Source of the DNA: Bacteroidota bacterium
GTDB lineage: Bacteria; Bacteroidota; Bacteroidia; Bacteroidales; FEN-979
Assembly (NCBI GenBank): GCA_026391795.1
Contig: JAPLDI010000020.1
Span: 1-64,000, forward strand
Length of the DNA: 64,000 bases
Reading direction: 5' to 3'
Position numbers and translations under genes: made by a program. Positions 52,927 to 62,152 of the stretch are shown here, piece by piece; the first letter of the stretch is position 1, and each line of letters opens with the position of its first letter. The notes under the pieces were generated by a model that saw only the letters and a program-made list of their open reading frames with translations, ran no database searches and had not been told where the DNA came from.

Positions 52927-54015
52927 TTATTTTACATTTGCCTGTTCCCATGCCCTCACATCCTTTCGTGCTTTGTCAAATAATCTTTCGTAATTCTTTT
53001 TCAGAATTTTTTCACGTGCCTCGGGGGTAAGTGCAAGCCATAAGGGATCGTAAATGTGATATATTTCAAGGTGTTTCTCCTGGCTTGTTGGCGCAACATT
53101 GTCGGTGCCGAACAGGAACCTGTCAGGGTACTTGTTAACCAGATACGCTGAATTACTAAGCGAAGTGGCACTTGCCACAACGTATTTTGCCACCTGGTCC
53201 CAGGATATATCAATGTATAAATTGTTATAAGCAGGATCAGACAACATTTGTTCAAACGGAGTCAGCATATCTTTCAGCGGAGCCACGATCCTCCCTACTC
53301 CAACATGCGCCCAGATGATGGTTGTTTTGGGATGTCGTTTGATCAGCTCTTTCATCCCGTCGAGATAGTTTGGCTTTCCTGCTTTTGGAAAAGGATTATC
53401 GATGTCGTTATGGATAAGCGCAACCAGGCCAACCTGTGCGCAAAAGTCAAGGATACTGTCCAAAGCTGGATCATAAAGGCTGGCAACTTCGCCGTCAATT
53501 TTGGAAGAGACAAATTCTTTATGTATGCTGAATTCGCCGACTCCGGAAAACACACCCGGAAAGGTTTGCAGTACCCTCCGGATATGGGCGGCAGCATACA
53601 TATCGGTTGGATTGAATCCCGTGATCATGGGATCAAGCCTCTCCTGCTGCTCCTTTGGAAGTGACTTGTAAGCCATGGCAATATAGGCGTCCGTAAAAGA
53701 GTAATAATAGAGGTGTGCATCGGTTTCAAGGTAATAGGTCGGTGCAAAATCCTTCGTGACCCTGTACGACCATTGCTGCTGGAGTGGAAGTCCGAACAAG
53801 GTTGACCGGCCGATCTTGTCACCCATAATTTCATTCACATAGACATGAATATCCGTTCCTTCCTGGATGTAGTTGGTCAGGTGAAAATGACTGTCATTAA
53901 AAAGATAGCTGTCGGATTTATTGCTATCCTTTGTCTGCTGCGCATCTGTTTGATTAATTGCTGTGAATTGAAATAACAGAGCTATCAGAAAAGTGTAAAA
54001 TATTTTTTGTCTCAT
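52927..54015 (-). CDS. Exported amidohydrolase (Amidohydro_2 family)
   Basis: 362-residue TIM-barrel metal hydrolase with signal peptide (FYTFLIALLFQFTAINQTDAQ). Metal-binding motifs: N-terminal HxH in FNDSHFHLTNYIQEG (about residues 46-48), VALIHNDID (about 205), TIIWAHVGVGR (about 235) and the late Asp in DRFLFGTDNVAP (about 302). The fold matches the decarboxylase/hydrolase group (ACMSD-like). Substrate not known. Lies 39 bp downstream of the barrel gene on the same strand direction order 54015 to 52927, then 52887. Confidence 0.8.
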   Translation of the reverse strand: MRQKIFYTFLIALLFQFTAINQTDAQQTKDSNKSDSYLFNDSHFHLTNYIQEGTDIHVYVNEIMGDKIGRSTLFGLPLQQQWSYRVTKDFAPTYYLETDAHLYYYSFTDAYIAMAYKSLPKEQQERLDPMITGFNPTDMYAAAHIRRVLQTFPGVFSGVGEFSIHKEFVSSKIDGEVASLYDPALDSILDFCAQVGLVALIHNDIDNPFPKAGKPNYLDGMKELIKRHPKTTIIWAHVGVGRIVAPLKDMLTPFEQMLSDPAYNNLYIDISWDQVAKYVVASATSLSNSAYLVNKYPDRFLFGTDNVAPTSQEKHLEIYHIYDPLWLALTPEAREKILKKNYERLFDKARKDVRAWEQANVK

Positions 54016-54096
54016 GAGAGAAGATGTTAGTGTTTATAATAAGTTTAGTAAGTCTATCTCTTTTGGGTTAAAGCCCTGTTTGTGGAGCCTGTGTCA

Positions 54097-54156
54097 TACC
54101 CCGGCCTTAAGGCCGGGGTACTTGAAAATTTACAACTTATGGACGTTAGTCCATAA
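54097..54156. repeat. Double-hairpin REP-like element
   Basis: Two inverted repeats in tandem: TACCCCGGCCTT-AAGGCCGGGGTA (54097-54120, 24-bp perfect palindrome) and TTATGGAC-GTTA-GTCCATAA (54137-54156). Together they look like a repetitive extragenic palindrome between the amidohydrolase and porin genes. Confidence 0.75.
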
Positions 54157-54195
54157 CTCATGAATCATTTCAATAAATGGGATCAATCATATTCA

Positions 54196-55536
54196 CTATA
54201 ATAAAATATCCGTACCTATTGTCAGTGTCGTACCCGTTTGCCCTGATGTATACAATCCGAAGGTTCCGCCACCGGCAGATTTAACAACATACATTGCCTG
54301 AAGATTGATTCTCCAGCTGCGTGTTTTCAGGGGATAGATATTAAATCCCCCACCGGCTTCCCATGGGTATCTCTTGAACTGATCGATCAGCATCGAGTTG
54401 ACCCCGTAAACGCAAAGAATCTTCGGAACAGCCATATAAAGCACCTGCAGGGAATACCCATTATCATTAATATAGCCGACAGGGACAGGCCCATCTGCAT
54501 CAAACTTTGAAAGTGTACGGTAATAAAATTCGGAATGCAAGGCAAATCCTTTGATTTTAAAACCCAGGTCGACCGATACAATGTCATAATTTGCTTCCTG
54601 CACTGTTACATTGGAGGCAAGCGCGCCGGTTTCAAAAAAGAGCACACCGTCTGACATACGGACCTGTGTATTATCGGGGCTGGGTGTTCCGGTATTGTTA
54701 AAGCGGTTCTCACGGCTGTGGCAATACGAGGCCCCGAAACGGGTGGCTATTTTTTTATGGTATTCAAAGTCACCGTTTCCACCCCTTGGACCAAATTCAC
54801 CTGTGGTCGGCATCCAGTTCAAGGAGATGCTCTTTGAGAAATGCCGGGTAAGATTCGATGCCTTTATTCCAAGAATGCTCAGGTTGTTTCCAAGGACCAT
54901 GGTATAACGCAACTTTGGTAAAACTTCCCCCATTACAAATACGCCATTGGTAAATCCTCCCCGCAATCCATCTTCAGCCATGGACCTGTCGGTAGAAGAA
55001 AAGAACGGGAATGCTCCCTGTACACTTCGGATACAGACATTCGGGGTCATTCCGGCGCCAACGGCGACATATTTATTAAACCGGTACACTACGTTACCAA
55101 AAACAAGGGTTTGCTGTGTTGTGGTAACTGTCCACACGGCCAGCATGTAGGTCAGCTTTGGGGAGCCTATAAATCCGGTAAACCATATCATGGCGCGGTG
55201 CCAGTAGATATCATTTCTTCCGTCGAAAGTTCTCAGGCTATCTCTGTGGTCAGTCCATGTAGATGAGCCCGGCATCTGGTTTACCCACCTGGCCATACCA
55301 TATGCACTGATGTTCAAACTGCCAAACTTCGATTTAACAAGCTGAAAGCCTTTACCCGGAGTGAATTCACCGCTAGCCATGTTTTTATAGGTCGAGTCAA
55401 GTTCAGGTACGTTAACCTGCTGCGCCTGAACAGCGTATGAAATAAAAACGAAAATGAATACAGCGGCTGGCAGTCTTGAAATACCAGCAATTTGTTGAAT
55501 AAGCGTAATCTTCGAATTAAGCAGATATCGTTTCAT
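54196..55536 (-). CDS. Porin-like outer-membrane protein
   Basis: 446-residue exported protein; signal peptide ends at about residue 38 (AAVFIFVFISYAVQAQ). The rest is a large barrel resembling phosphate-selective porin O/P-like proteins of Bacteroidota: FGSLNISAYGMARWVNQ near the N terminus, AMIWFTGFIGSPKLTYMLAV, GFALHSEFYYRTL, NLQAMYVVKSAG, and a final TLTIGTDILL. One of three large porin-like proteins in 54-61 kb. The family alignment is uncertain. Confidence 0.65.
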   Translation of the reverse strand: MKRYLLNSKITLIQQIAGISRLPAAVFIFVFISYAVQAQQVNVPELDSTYKNMASGEFTPGKGFQLVKSKFGSLNISAYGMARWVNQMPGSSTWTDHRDSLRTFDGRNDIYWHRAMIWFTGFIGSPKLTYMLAVWTVTTTQQTLVFGNVVYRFNKYVAVGAGMTPNVCIRSVQGAFPFFSSTDRSMAEDGLRGGFTNGVFVMGEVLPKLRYTMVLGNNLSILGIKASNLTRHFSKSISLNWMPTTGEFGPRGGNGDFEYHKKIATRFGASYCHSRENRFNNTGTPSPDNTQVRMSDGVLFFETGALASNVTVQEANYDIVSVDLGFKIKGFALHSEFYYRTLSKFDADGPVPVGYINDNGYSLQVLYMAVPKILCVYGVNSMLIDQFKRYPWEAGGGFNIYPLKTRSWRINLQAMYVVKSAGGGTFGLYTSGQTGTTLTIGTDILL

Positions 55537-55648
55537 ATGTTATCTATGGTTTTTAATGCTTAAAATTTCACTTTTATAAAAAGGGAATACACAATGATTA
55601 AGGATAAGATCATGGTATATTCCCTTTCAAGAGAATCTGATAACTTTT

Positions 55649-56686
55649 TTATTTCGGCTGGATCAGGAATGGATTCACCTTCAATTTTTCCACTACATAT
55701 TTAATGACAAGTTGTGCTTTTACGCTATTCCCTGCTGCATCCAGCGGAGGAGAGACCACGGCAATGCCGAATTTTCCGGGACAAACGGCCAATAAACCAC
55801 CCCCCACGCCACTCTTCGCCGGGAGACCGGAATTGTAATACCATATCCCGGAATCGTCATAAAGACCCGCAGTGGCCATCACCGGAAGTGTATACAGAAC
55901 GGTTTCCTGGCTAACAACCTTTTTCTTTGTCAACGGATTGACCCCGCCGTTAGCAAGGGTACCCGCCATAGTGGCAAGGTCCTTCGCATTCACATTCAGG
56001 GCGCATTGCTTGGTATAAATATCCGTTGCCTGCACCGGGTCGAAATACATTCTTCCGTAAGCCAAAAGGAGATGAGCAATCGCCTGGTTGCGCAGGTTAT
56101 CGCCTGCTTCGCTGATATATACCGGCATGTTCAGGGAGAGCTGCCGTCCGGCGAAAGCGCTTTGCACATCAACAATGTGTTTCCATTTGACGGCTGAATC
56201 CTTACCTGCAACAAGACTGGTGGCGGCGATGGCGCCTGGATTTACAAGCGGATTGATCTCTTTCCCTCTCATCCTCTCAATAGCAACAATCGAGTTGAAA
56301 ACCTCTCCTGTAGCATCTACGCCGATCTTGTCCTGGATTGCCTGGTGCCCCAGTTCTTCAATGTCCTGTGCCATTGTAAAGACCTTTGAGACACTTTGAA
56401 TTGACACTTTGGAATCAATATCTCCTTTGGTAATAACCTGTCCGTCGGCTGTTACCACTGCAATGCCGAAGATTTTCGGGTCCACTGTAGCAAGTTCCTT
56501 GATATAATCGGCATTCTTACCCTCTTTCACATCTTTGAATTTGGCGTAGGCCTCATCCAGTGCAGCTTGGATTTTTTCTTTGGTCAGTGCGTTGTCCTGT
56601 GCCTTGATAATGCAAGGATGAATGAACATGATCAGCGAAATTGTCATGACCAGCAATACGCTGGTCCGGGTCATGTAATTTTTCAT
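55649..56686 (-). CDS. glsA: Exported glutaminase (GlsA family)
   Basis: 345-residue glutaminase with an N-terminal signal peptide (LLVMTISLIMFIHPCIIKAQ) that most bacterial GlsA lack, so it probably acts in the periplasm, converting glutamine to glutamate and ammonia. Recognised regions: catalytic Ser-Lys in VSIQSVSKVFTMA (about residues 93-105), GEVFNSIVAIERMRGKEINP then LVNPGAIAATSL (about 127-158), and FGIAVVSPPLD near the end. The serine beta-lactamase-like fold is expected. It lies among porins and an exported amidohydrolase, suggesting extracellular amino-acid scavenging or acid resistance; this is inference. Confidence 0.87.
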   Translation of the reverse strand: MKNYMTRTSVLLVMTISLIMFIHPCIIKAQDNALTKEKIQAALDEAYAKFKDVKEGKNADYIKELATVDPKIFGIAVVTADGQVITKGDIDSKVSIQSVSKVFTMAQDIEELGHQAIQDKIGVDATGEVFNSIVAIERMRGKEINPLVNPGAIAATSLVAGKDSAVKWKHIVDVQSAFAGRQLSLNMPVYISEAGDNLRNQAIAHLLLAYGRMYFDPVQATDIYTKQCALNVNAKDLATMAGTLANGGVNPLTKKKVVSQETVLYTLPVMATAGLYDDSGIWYYNSGLPAKSGVGGGLLAVCPGKFGIAVVSPPLDAAGNSVKAQLVIKYVVEKLKVNPFLIQPK

Positions 56687-56757
56687 ACTGTTTTCTCCTT
56701 TTTTATTGATGGTGAACCATGTTGTTATTTATCCGGAAAGTCTTTCAGAAGAGTGTG

Positions 56758-58008
56758 CTATTTTTTAGCATAAAACCTCTTTGAAAAACTGTATTTAAAT
56801 GTAAAGTTGATCTTTGTGGCCTGCGAGGTAAAGGGGGAGGTCTGGTTTGCAGTCACATCTGCCATGTAATTTTCGCGATAGATCCACTGGAACTCAGCTC
56901 CGACCATCACACTGGGCCAGGGATAGTAAAGCAGGTTGGCTTCTACAAAATGGCCAAGGTGATAGGCGGTAGACGCCTGCCCGTCTGAATTGGTGATCGT
57001 GGTGTTTGACCAGCCTACCGAGCTCGTAAATTTCTTGCTCCAGTTCAGGTCGACAAATGCCACAAGACCCAGGTCAGGAAGTGCAACTCCTTTAATGGGT
57101 TTTGTCTTGTCGCCGGGGTTTTTCTGGATCCCGATATCTACCGGAGCATCGTTAAAGTAGTTCTCCACACCTGCTCCGTAAATGCCTTGCAGGTGCAGCA
57201 CCACAATCTTACCGATGTTAAGACCGGTACTTAAGCTGACACCCCAGCCGATGGCATTGCCGCTGAGGTCCATGGTATCCAGGTGGGCCTGGTCACCCTG
57301 ATCCTTCCAGCCGATGTAGCGGGCCATGCCGCCCAGCTGAACATAGCCCCATTTCTTTCCCGTATAGCGGTAATGACCGGAAAGGTCAGGATAAGGGAAA
57401 TGTGCCTTAACACCGGTCAGTTCCACACGGTCGGAATAAACGCCTCCGTCGCCACTGGCACCCGGCATCTCGAGCGCAAAAACAAGGAAATGGTGTTCTT
57501 TCATGACCGGCATATAACGCACCTGGATGTTCCTGTAGAAAAGCATTCCGCAGGGGCCCCAGTATTCAAGCGTGTTCGGGAAAACGTCGAGGTCCATGAA
57601 GGCGCTCTCCGTCTGACCCGCACCCCAGTGACCCAGCTGTCCGTATGCATGCCTCAGCCGAATCGTTGTTTGTCCAGCGTTCGCTCCTACCCCGAACATA
57701 TCAAAATCAAACACCGTTTTGAATTCGCCCCACTTGGTATGCATCGACGATTTTACGCCAAACCGCGACTGACGTACACTGAAATAAAAATTTCCGTCGG
57801 TCCCGAATTCGTTGGTGTAGGAAGGCAGCCTGGAAGGCCGCATGACATCGTACCAGTCGGGATTGACCTGGTTGAAGTTGTAACCCATATCTGTCTGTGC
57901 AAAGCCGTACACTTCAAACCATTTTGAACTGTCGGACTGTTCCTGTGCCAGCCCTTTTGAGGCAACAGCAAAAAACAGCAAAGCAAAAAGTAATCTGGTT
58001 GTTTTCAT
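56758..58008 (-). CDS. DcaP-like porin
   Basis: 416-residue exported barrel; signal peptide LLFALLFFAVASKGLAQ. The start of the mature protein, WFEVYGFAQTDMGYNFNQV, and the RQSRFGVKSSMHTKWGEFKT then DFDMFGVGANAGQTTIRLRH region match DcaP-family outer-membrane channels, which admit anionic compounds such as dicarboxylates. The C terminus ends in FTFKYSFSKRFYAKK. A -7-like box (58062-58069) and operator site F lie upstream, so it probably belongs to the same regulon as the genes at 34-50 kb. Confidence 0.78.
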   Translation of the reverse strand: MKTTRLLFALLFFAVASKGLAQEQSDSSKWFEVYGFAQTDMGYNFNQVNPDWYDVMRPSRLPSYTNEFGTDGNFYFSVRQSRFGVKSSMHTKWGEFKTVFDFDMFGVGANAGQTTIRLRHAYGQLGHWGAGQTESAFMDLDVFPNTLEYWGPCGMLFYRNIQVRYMPVMKEHHFLVFALEMPGASGDGGVYSDRVELTGVKAHFPYPDLSGHYRYTGKKWGYVQLGGMARYIGWKDQGDQAHLDTMDLSGNAIGWGVSLSTGLNIGKIVVLHLQGIYGAGVENYFNDAPVDIGIQKNPGDKTKPIKGVALPDLGLVAFVDLNWSKKFTSSVGWSNTTITNSDGQASTAYHLGHFVEANLLYYPWPSVMVGAEFQWIYRENYMADVTANQTSPFTSQATKINFTFKYSFSKRFYAKK

Positions 58009-58061
58009 ACGCAGGTGGTTAGTTGGTTTGTAATAATTTTTTCAAAACAGGATATAATCAG

Positions 58062-58069
58062 TAAATATA
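58062..58069 (-). promoter_or_regulatory. -7-like box (TATATTTA) of the DcaP-like gene
   Basis: Minus-strand TATATTTA, the same octamer as before the ZIP gene, also 50 bp centre to centre from its operator (site F). Confidence 0.4.
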
Positions 58070-58107
58070 TTGAGATTTGAATTTTCTTTCAACGGCTGAT
58101 ACGAAAA

Positions 58108-58123
58108 TACCTATAAATAAGTA
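58108..58123. promoter_or_regulatory. Inverted-repeat operator site F (TACCTA-N4-TAAGTA)
   Basis: TACCTA-TAAA-TAAGTA; the weakest copy, one internal mismatch between arms. Located 100 bp upstream of the ATG of the DcaP-like gene. Confidence 0.5.
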
Positions 58124-58164
58124 TTCCTCATTTATCATCCAGCCCGAATCCGGGGGGTACAATC

Positions 58165-59433
58165 TTACTTCTCCTTTTTTCCCCCCACACCCTGGAAGTC
58201 GCTCACATCCGCCATGGCCTGGTCTTCCGATTCAGGAAAGTTTCTTCGGGTGGATCGTTCAATGAGGCTCAGTTCGGTGCGCAGAACGGCAGCCCGTTCT
58301 TCAGGCAAGGTCTGAATGAGGTTCTCGCACATGGCTTTCAGGCGGCGTGCGATCTGGATACTGGTACCACCGAACTGACGAACCTCGGTTACTGCCAGGG
58401 CTACATAGTCTTCCCAGTCGGGGGTTCGGTAGATCAGTCGTAAAGTGCCCGTTTCGTCCAGCCGCAGTCCTTCATCCAGACGGCGGCTTCCAAGGTGGCG
58501 GAGCAGGTACTGGATCTGGTCAATGGCCAGAACCGCGGTGGTGGGGTCGTTGATTGCTGGAGAAAGTCCCTTGGAAGCAATATCCACCAGGATCCGGAAA
58601 GCAAAACCGGGATCCTGCTCCATGGTCCGTTCGGCCCCTACGGCAATCGATTGATACAGGGAAAAGTCAGACGGAGTCCTCCCGTTGCAGAAGATCCTGA
58701 ACAGCGGTTGTCCGGCTGATATGAAATCTCCCACCTGGGGTACAAGTTCAATTACACACTCATTTTGCCTGGCCAGGGAGACAAGTCCTTTTATATCGAA
58801 AGCCAGGAGTACTCCTTCCCTCCGGTTCAGAATAACACGTTCAGGTTCCCCGGATGGGATTACAGGTACCCGGGCCGCCTCCTTCGGTTCAGAGATAAGC
58901 CGGGGATAAACATTCCGGATGACATCGCGGCCCAGCTTTGCCGTCAGTTTCATTGCACCGCTCGGTCTGAGTTTTCTTCCCACCTCATCGACGAGATAGA
59001 TAAAGACTCCCAGGCTGAGTACACAACTGTACACGGCAACGTAGGCTGTGATCAGCGGAACGGCCACCCTGATGCGGAGGAGTGCTCCCAGTGTGAAAGT
59101 AAACGTGAACATAAACAGCGTCAGCGAATACTTCGTAACCGGGTTCCTGAAAACAAGGCCAATAAAACGCGGAGTAAGTGAGGCGCTGGCCAGCTGCACG
59201 GATATGAGTAGCGCCGAACAGACAAATACAATAAGCGTAAACATGGAGGCTGCCAGGGTTCCCATCACGGTCATGGAGGTCGCCGGGTCGAATTCCACGA
59301 TCCAGCCCAGTTTGATTTCGATCGCGTTGAGCGTGCGGACAGCCGCCATAGCCACAATCATGCTTAATGAAGGAAGGATCCAGATGGAACTTTTGAAATA
59401 ATTAATGATGTGATATCGCTGCAGCCAGGTCAT
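58165..59433 (-). CDS. DUF2254 membrane protein
   Basis: About 422 residues from the ATG at 59433; the TTG at 59463 is rejected although it overlaps the upstream stop. Four hydrophobic segments in the first 165 residues (SIWILPSLSMIVAMAAV, MGTLAASMFTLIVFVCSALL, TKYSLTLFMFTFTFTLGALL, ITAYVAVYSCVLSLGVFIYL) are followed by a soluble domain. Conserved DUF2254 blocks include VQLASASLTPRFIGLVFRNP and the later FRILVDIASKGLSPAINDPT. Function unknown; predicted inner-membrane protein. Follows the OmpL-like porin gene by 26 bp on the same strand. Confidence 0.85.
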   Translation of the reverse strand: MTWLQRYHIINYFKSSIWILPSLSMIVAMAAVRTLNAIEIKLGWIVEFDPATSMTVMGTLAASMFTLIVFVCSALLISVQLASASLTPRFIGLVFRNPVTKYSLTLFMFTFTFTLGALLRIRVAVPLITAYVAVYSCVLSLGVFIYLVDEVGRKLRPSGAMKLTAKLGRDVIRNVYPRLISEPKEAARVPVIPSGEPERVILNRREGVLLAFDIKGLVSLARQNECVIELVPQVGDFISAGQPLFRIFCNGRTPSDFSLYQSIAVGAERTMEQDPGFAFRILVDIASKGLSPAINDPTTAVLAIDQIQYLLRHLGSRRLDEGLRLDETGTLRLIYRTPDWEDYVALAVTEVRQFGGTSIQIARRLKAMCENLIQTLPEERAAVLRTELSLIERSTRRNFPESEDQAMADVSDFQGVGGKKEK

Positions 59434-59459
59434 AGTTTTGTACGGTTGATTTATGAATA

Positions 59460-60599
59460 TCAAAACCGGACACCGGTTGAAAAAAGAATTTCTTCCATAT
59501 TATCGCTGGTTTTGCTGTAAAATTCCTTGCTGCCGGGATAGCCGCCAAGATACCGGTAAATGAGGCGGATAAACCCGATGCTCACAGGTTTGTACTCGAA
59601 GCATGCCGTGAATCCCCTGGTCCTGACACCCCGGTCGGTAAGCTTGTTCACACCCGAAAGAAATCCATTCGGATCGTTGAAGAATTCATAACGTCCGGTC
59701 AATGCAAAATGGTCATTAAACCGATAGGTGGCTTGGAGAAACCCGGAGAACATGGTTGCGATTTTTGTGGTATCGGGAGGCTTTCGTGAATTTGTCTGAC
59801 CCCCGAGATCCAACTGTCCGACAAGTTCAACTGTTTTAATGGGATTATAGTTGATGATCAGATTGTTGTAGAGAAGGAAGTTATTAACCTTCGATTCCCT
59901 GGTAGCCTGGTTTCCGAGGAAGTTGTTGTAATTGATGAAAAGGTTGCCTGTCGGCTTATAGGTGAGGAAAAGGATTCCTGCCATGTTGGTATTGTCTGCA
60001 TAAGCGATCGAAAAAGGATCACCCACCATGATTCCTCCACTGAACTTATCGGAGAATTTATATGATAATTTAACCCCGAGTACACTGCCGGGTTCAAAAT
60101 ATCCGCCGATGGTAACGGAACTTACCTGGTTCAGCACACTCCATGAGGATTCATAACCTACCGGATTGAAGATATATCCAACATCAAACCAAAGGTCTTT
60201 AACGATGCGGAAGCCAAAGTTTGCCTGCCTTATGTACCTTGTCCACTGGGAACTCGGGGAAGAAAGCAGATTTGGTGCATCACCGAACTGGAGGGCCATT
60301 TTACCTCTTACTTTTTCCGCATTGTAATAAATTTCAAGAGCGGTAACATTCAATCGGATCTGGTTGTACATCGGGCAGTTTCCGGAAAAAGGGATGATAT
60401 CAGAGGTGTCCTTGGAATTTTTCAGCATAAAGCCGAAATAAGCGTCAACGTAGAAACTGAAGGAGAAGTTCTTTACCTTTCCAAAAAGCTGGTTCTTTCT
60501 TGCCTCAGTGGTGCTATCAACACCACTCTGGGCATATAACCCGGAAGAACTCAAAAAAAGAAGCGAAATAAACAGGCATTTAAAAATAGTTTTCCGCAT
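59460..60599 (-). CDS. OmpL-like beta-barrel porin (BBP2 type)
   Basis: 379-residue exported porin (signal peptide FKCLFISLLFLSSSGLYAQ). Matches the putative OmpL-like beta-barrel porin-2 pattern: FSFSFYVDAYFGFMLKNSKD, PMYNQIRLNVTALEIYYNAE, WTRYIRQANFGFRIVKDLWF, VGYIFNPVGYESSWSVLNQV, and a final RYLGGYPGSKEFYSKTSDNM ... FSTGVRF. Forms a pair with the DUF2254 gene, which may be its functional partner, though no link is known. Substrate unknown. Confidence 0.75.
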   Translation of the reverse strand: MRKTIFKCLFISLLFLSSSGLYAQSGVDSTTEARKNQLFGKVKNFSFSFYVDAYFGFMLKNSKDTSDIIPFSGNCPMYNQIRLNVTALEIYYNAEKVRGKMALQFGDAPNLLSSPSSQWTRYIRQANFGFRIVKDLWFDVGYIFNPVGYESSWSVLNQVSSVTIGGYFEPGSVLGVKLSYKFSDKFSGGIMVGDPFSIAYADNTNMAGILFLTYKPTGNLFINYNNFLGNQATRESKVNNFLLYNNLIINYNPIKTVELVGQLDLGGQTNSRKPPDTTKIATMFSGFLQATYRFNDHFALTGRYEFFNDPNGFLSGVNKLTDRGVRTRGFTACFEYKPVSIGFIRLIYRYLGGYPGSKEFYSKTSDNMEEILFSTGVRF

Positions 60600-60635
60600 G
60601 GCTTATGTTTATGATTACCATTCACCATTCGCTGT

Positions 60636-60690
60636 TCACTTTTAATTCTTCATTCTTCATTTTTAATTCTTCATTCTTCATTTTTTAATT
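60636..60690. repeat. Short A/T-rich tandem repeat
   Basis: TTTTAATTCTTCATTCTTCAT is repeated about two and a half times in the gap between the TolC-like and porin genes. Common in Bacteroidota spacers; no function suggested. Confidence 0.7.
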
Positions 60691-60695
60691 CTTCA

Positions 60696-62069
60696 TTACT
60701 TCCATCCTCCTCCAAGTGCTGTATAGAGATTCACCACCGAAGTCATGGCATCACTCTGTGCATTGGAAAGATTGATCTGTGCTGTGAAAAGCATTTCCTG
60801 GGCATTGATGACATCAAGGTAACTTGCATACCCTGCATTGTAAAGCTGGTTTGAAAGATCGAATGCAGTCTGTGCAGCAGTTAACGTGGTTTGCTGGCTC
60901 TGGACAATTTCAACCTGTTTCTGGAATTCCAGGAGGCGGTTGGAAACTTCCATGAGTGAGTTGATAAGTGTGTACTGGTACTCGTACAGCATCTGTTCTT
61001 TCTGTGCCTGTGCCTTCTTGACCCCCTGCCGCAGCTGGCCCCCTGCGAAAATGGGAGCTACCAGGTTGCCCAGTGCGCTGTATATTAGGTTTGTCGGATT
61101 AAAGGCAGCACCGATGCTTCCCGAGATACCCAGGGTGGGCAGCATCATGGCACGGGCAACACCGATGTTGGCATTGGCAGCGATGAGTGTCTGCTCGGCC
61201 TGCATGACATCCGGCCGCCGGAAAATGAGATGGGAGGGAAGTCCGGGTGTCTTGATTTCGGGCTCGTTTAGCTGGTCCAGCATGTCACGGCCACGGGCGA
61301 TCGCATGAGGCGGTTCTCCCAACAGGATACTCAGGTAGTTTTCAGATTCACCGATCTGCAATTCGATGGCAGGGATCTTGGCCATGGCCAGAGCGAGTTC
61401 AGCCTCTGCCTGGGCGACGACCAGTCCCGAAGCGGTACCAGCAACCATTTTGTTTCTTACGAGGTCGAGGGATTGCTGACGGATGGTGACATTCTCGCGT
61501 GTTATTCTGAGTTCGTTGTCAAATTCTAGAAGATTAAAGTAATTCGAAACGATGCTGTTGATCAGGTTGATCCTTACCGACTGCTGGTAGGCTAACTGTC
61601 CGAAGAGTTCTGCGCGGGCTGCTTCTTTTGCGCGGCGAAGCTTTCCCCAGAGGTCAATCTCCCAGCTGACCTGGCCGACCGCGGTAACCGCACTGAATTC
61701 TGCGATCCTTCCTGCGATGGCCTGCTTCTGCCAGCCGCCGTCGGCCTGGGCGGAGAACTGCGGCCATTGCTGGCCACGGGCCACCTTGAAGGCTGCTGTG
61801 GCCTGTTCGATACGGGCAAAGGCGATCCTGACATCATAATTATTTTTCAGTCCGGTCAGCACCAGTCGCTGCAGAACCGAATCTTTGAACAATTTGATCC
61901 ATTCGATGTTTGCAATGCTGCTGGAGTCGCCGCTCTGTGCAAACCTGAACAGGCTGTCCATCTTCAGGGTCGGCCTTACGTACTTCGGGCCAACCTTGCA
62001 GCCGGCCATGGCAAGGAATATCGAAAAAACGATAAACAGGGTGAGGGATCTTGAATTGTTGCGGACCAT
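60696..62069 (-). CDS. Outer-membrane efflux lipoprotein (OprM/NodT TolC family)
   Basis: 457-residue protein. Signal peptide with lipobox (LAMAGCK, Cys about residue 24), typical of RND-type outer-membrane factors. Two OEP repeats are visible: LKNNYDVRIAFARIEQATAA and FRRPDVMQAEQTLIAANANI then GVARAMMLPTLGISGSIGAAF. Ends in VVNLYTALGGGWK, the characteristic LYxALGGGW. It lies 83 bp downstream of the RND permease gene in transcription direction, so they form an efflux operon; the adaptor (MFP) gene would be beyond the right edge. Confidence 0.92.
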   Translation of the reverse strand: MVRNNSRSLTLFIVFSIFLAMAGCKVGPKYVRPTLKMDSLFRFAQSGDSSSIANIEWIKLFKDSVLQRLVLTGLKNNYDVRIAFARIEQATAAFKVARGQQWPQFSAQADGGWQKQAIAGRIAEFSAVTAVGQVSWEIDLWGKLRRAKEAARAELFGQLAYQQSVRINLINSIVSNYFNLLEFDNELRITRENVTIRQQSLDLVRNKMVAGTASGLVVAQAEAELALAMAKIPAIELQIGESENYLSILLGEPPHAIARGRDMLDQLNEPEIKTPGLPSHLIFRRPDVMQAEQTLIAANANIGVARAMMLPTLGISGSIGAAFNPTNLIYSALGNLVAPIFAGGQLRQGVKKAQAQKEQMLYEYQYTLINSLMEVSNRLLEFQKQVEIVQSQQTTLTAAQTAFDLSNQLYNAGYASYLDVINAQEMLFTAQINLSNAQSDAMTSVVNLYTALGGGWK

Positions 62070-62152
62070 ATTTATTTGCGATTGGACGATTTACGATTGA
62101 ATTTACGATTTGATCGCGTCACGCGTCACACGTTACGCGTCACGAAATGATG

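Noticed and set aside
59434-59463. TTG start of the DUF2254 gene overlapping the porin stop
   Set aside because: A TTG with no ribosome-binding site; an ATG at 59433 gives the normal family N terminus.
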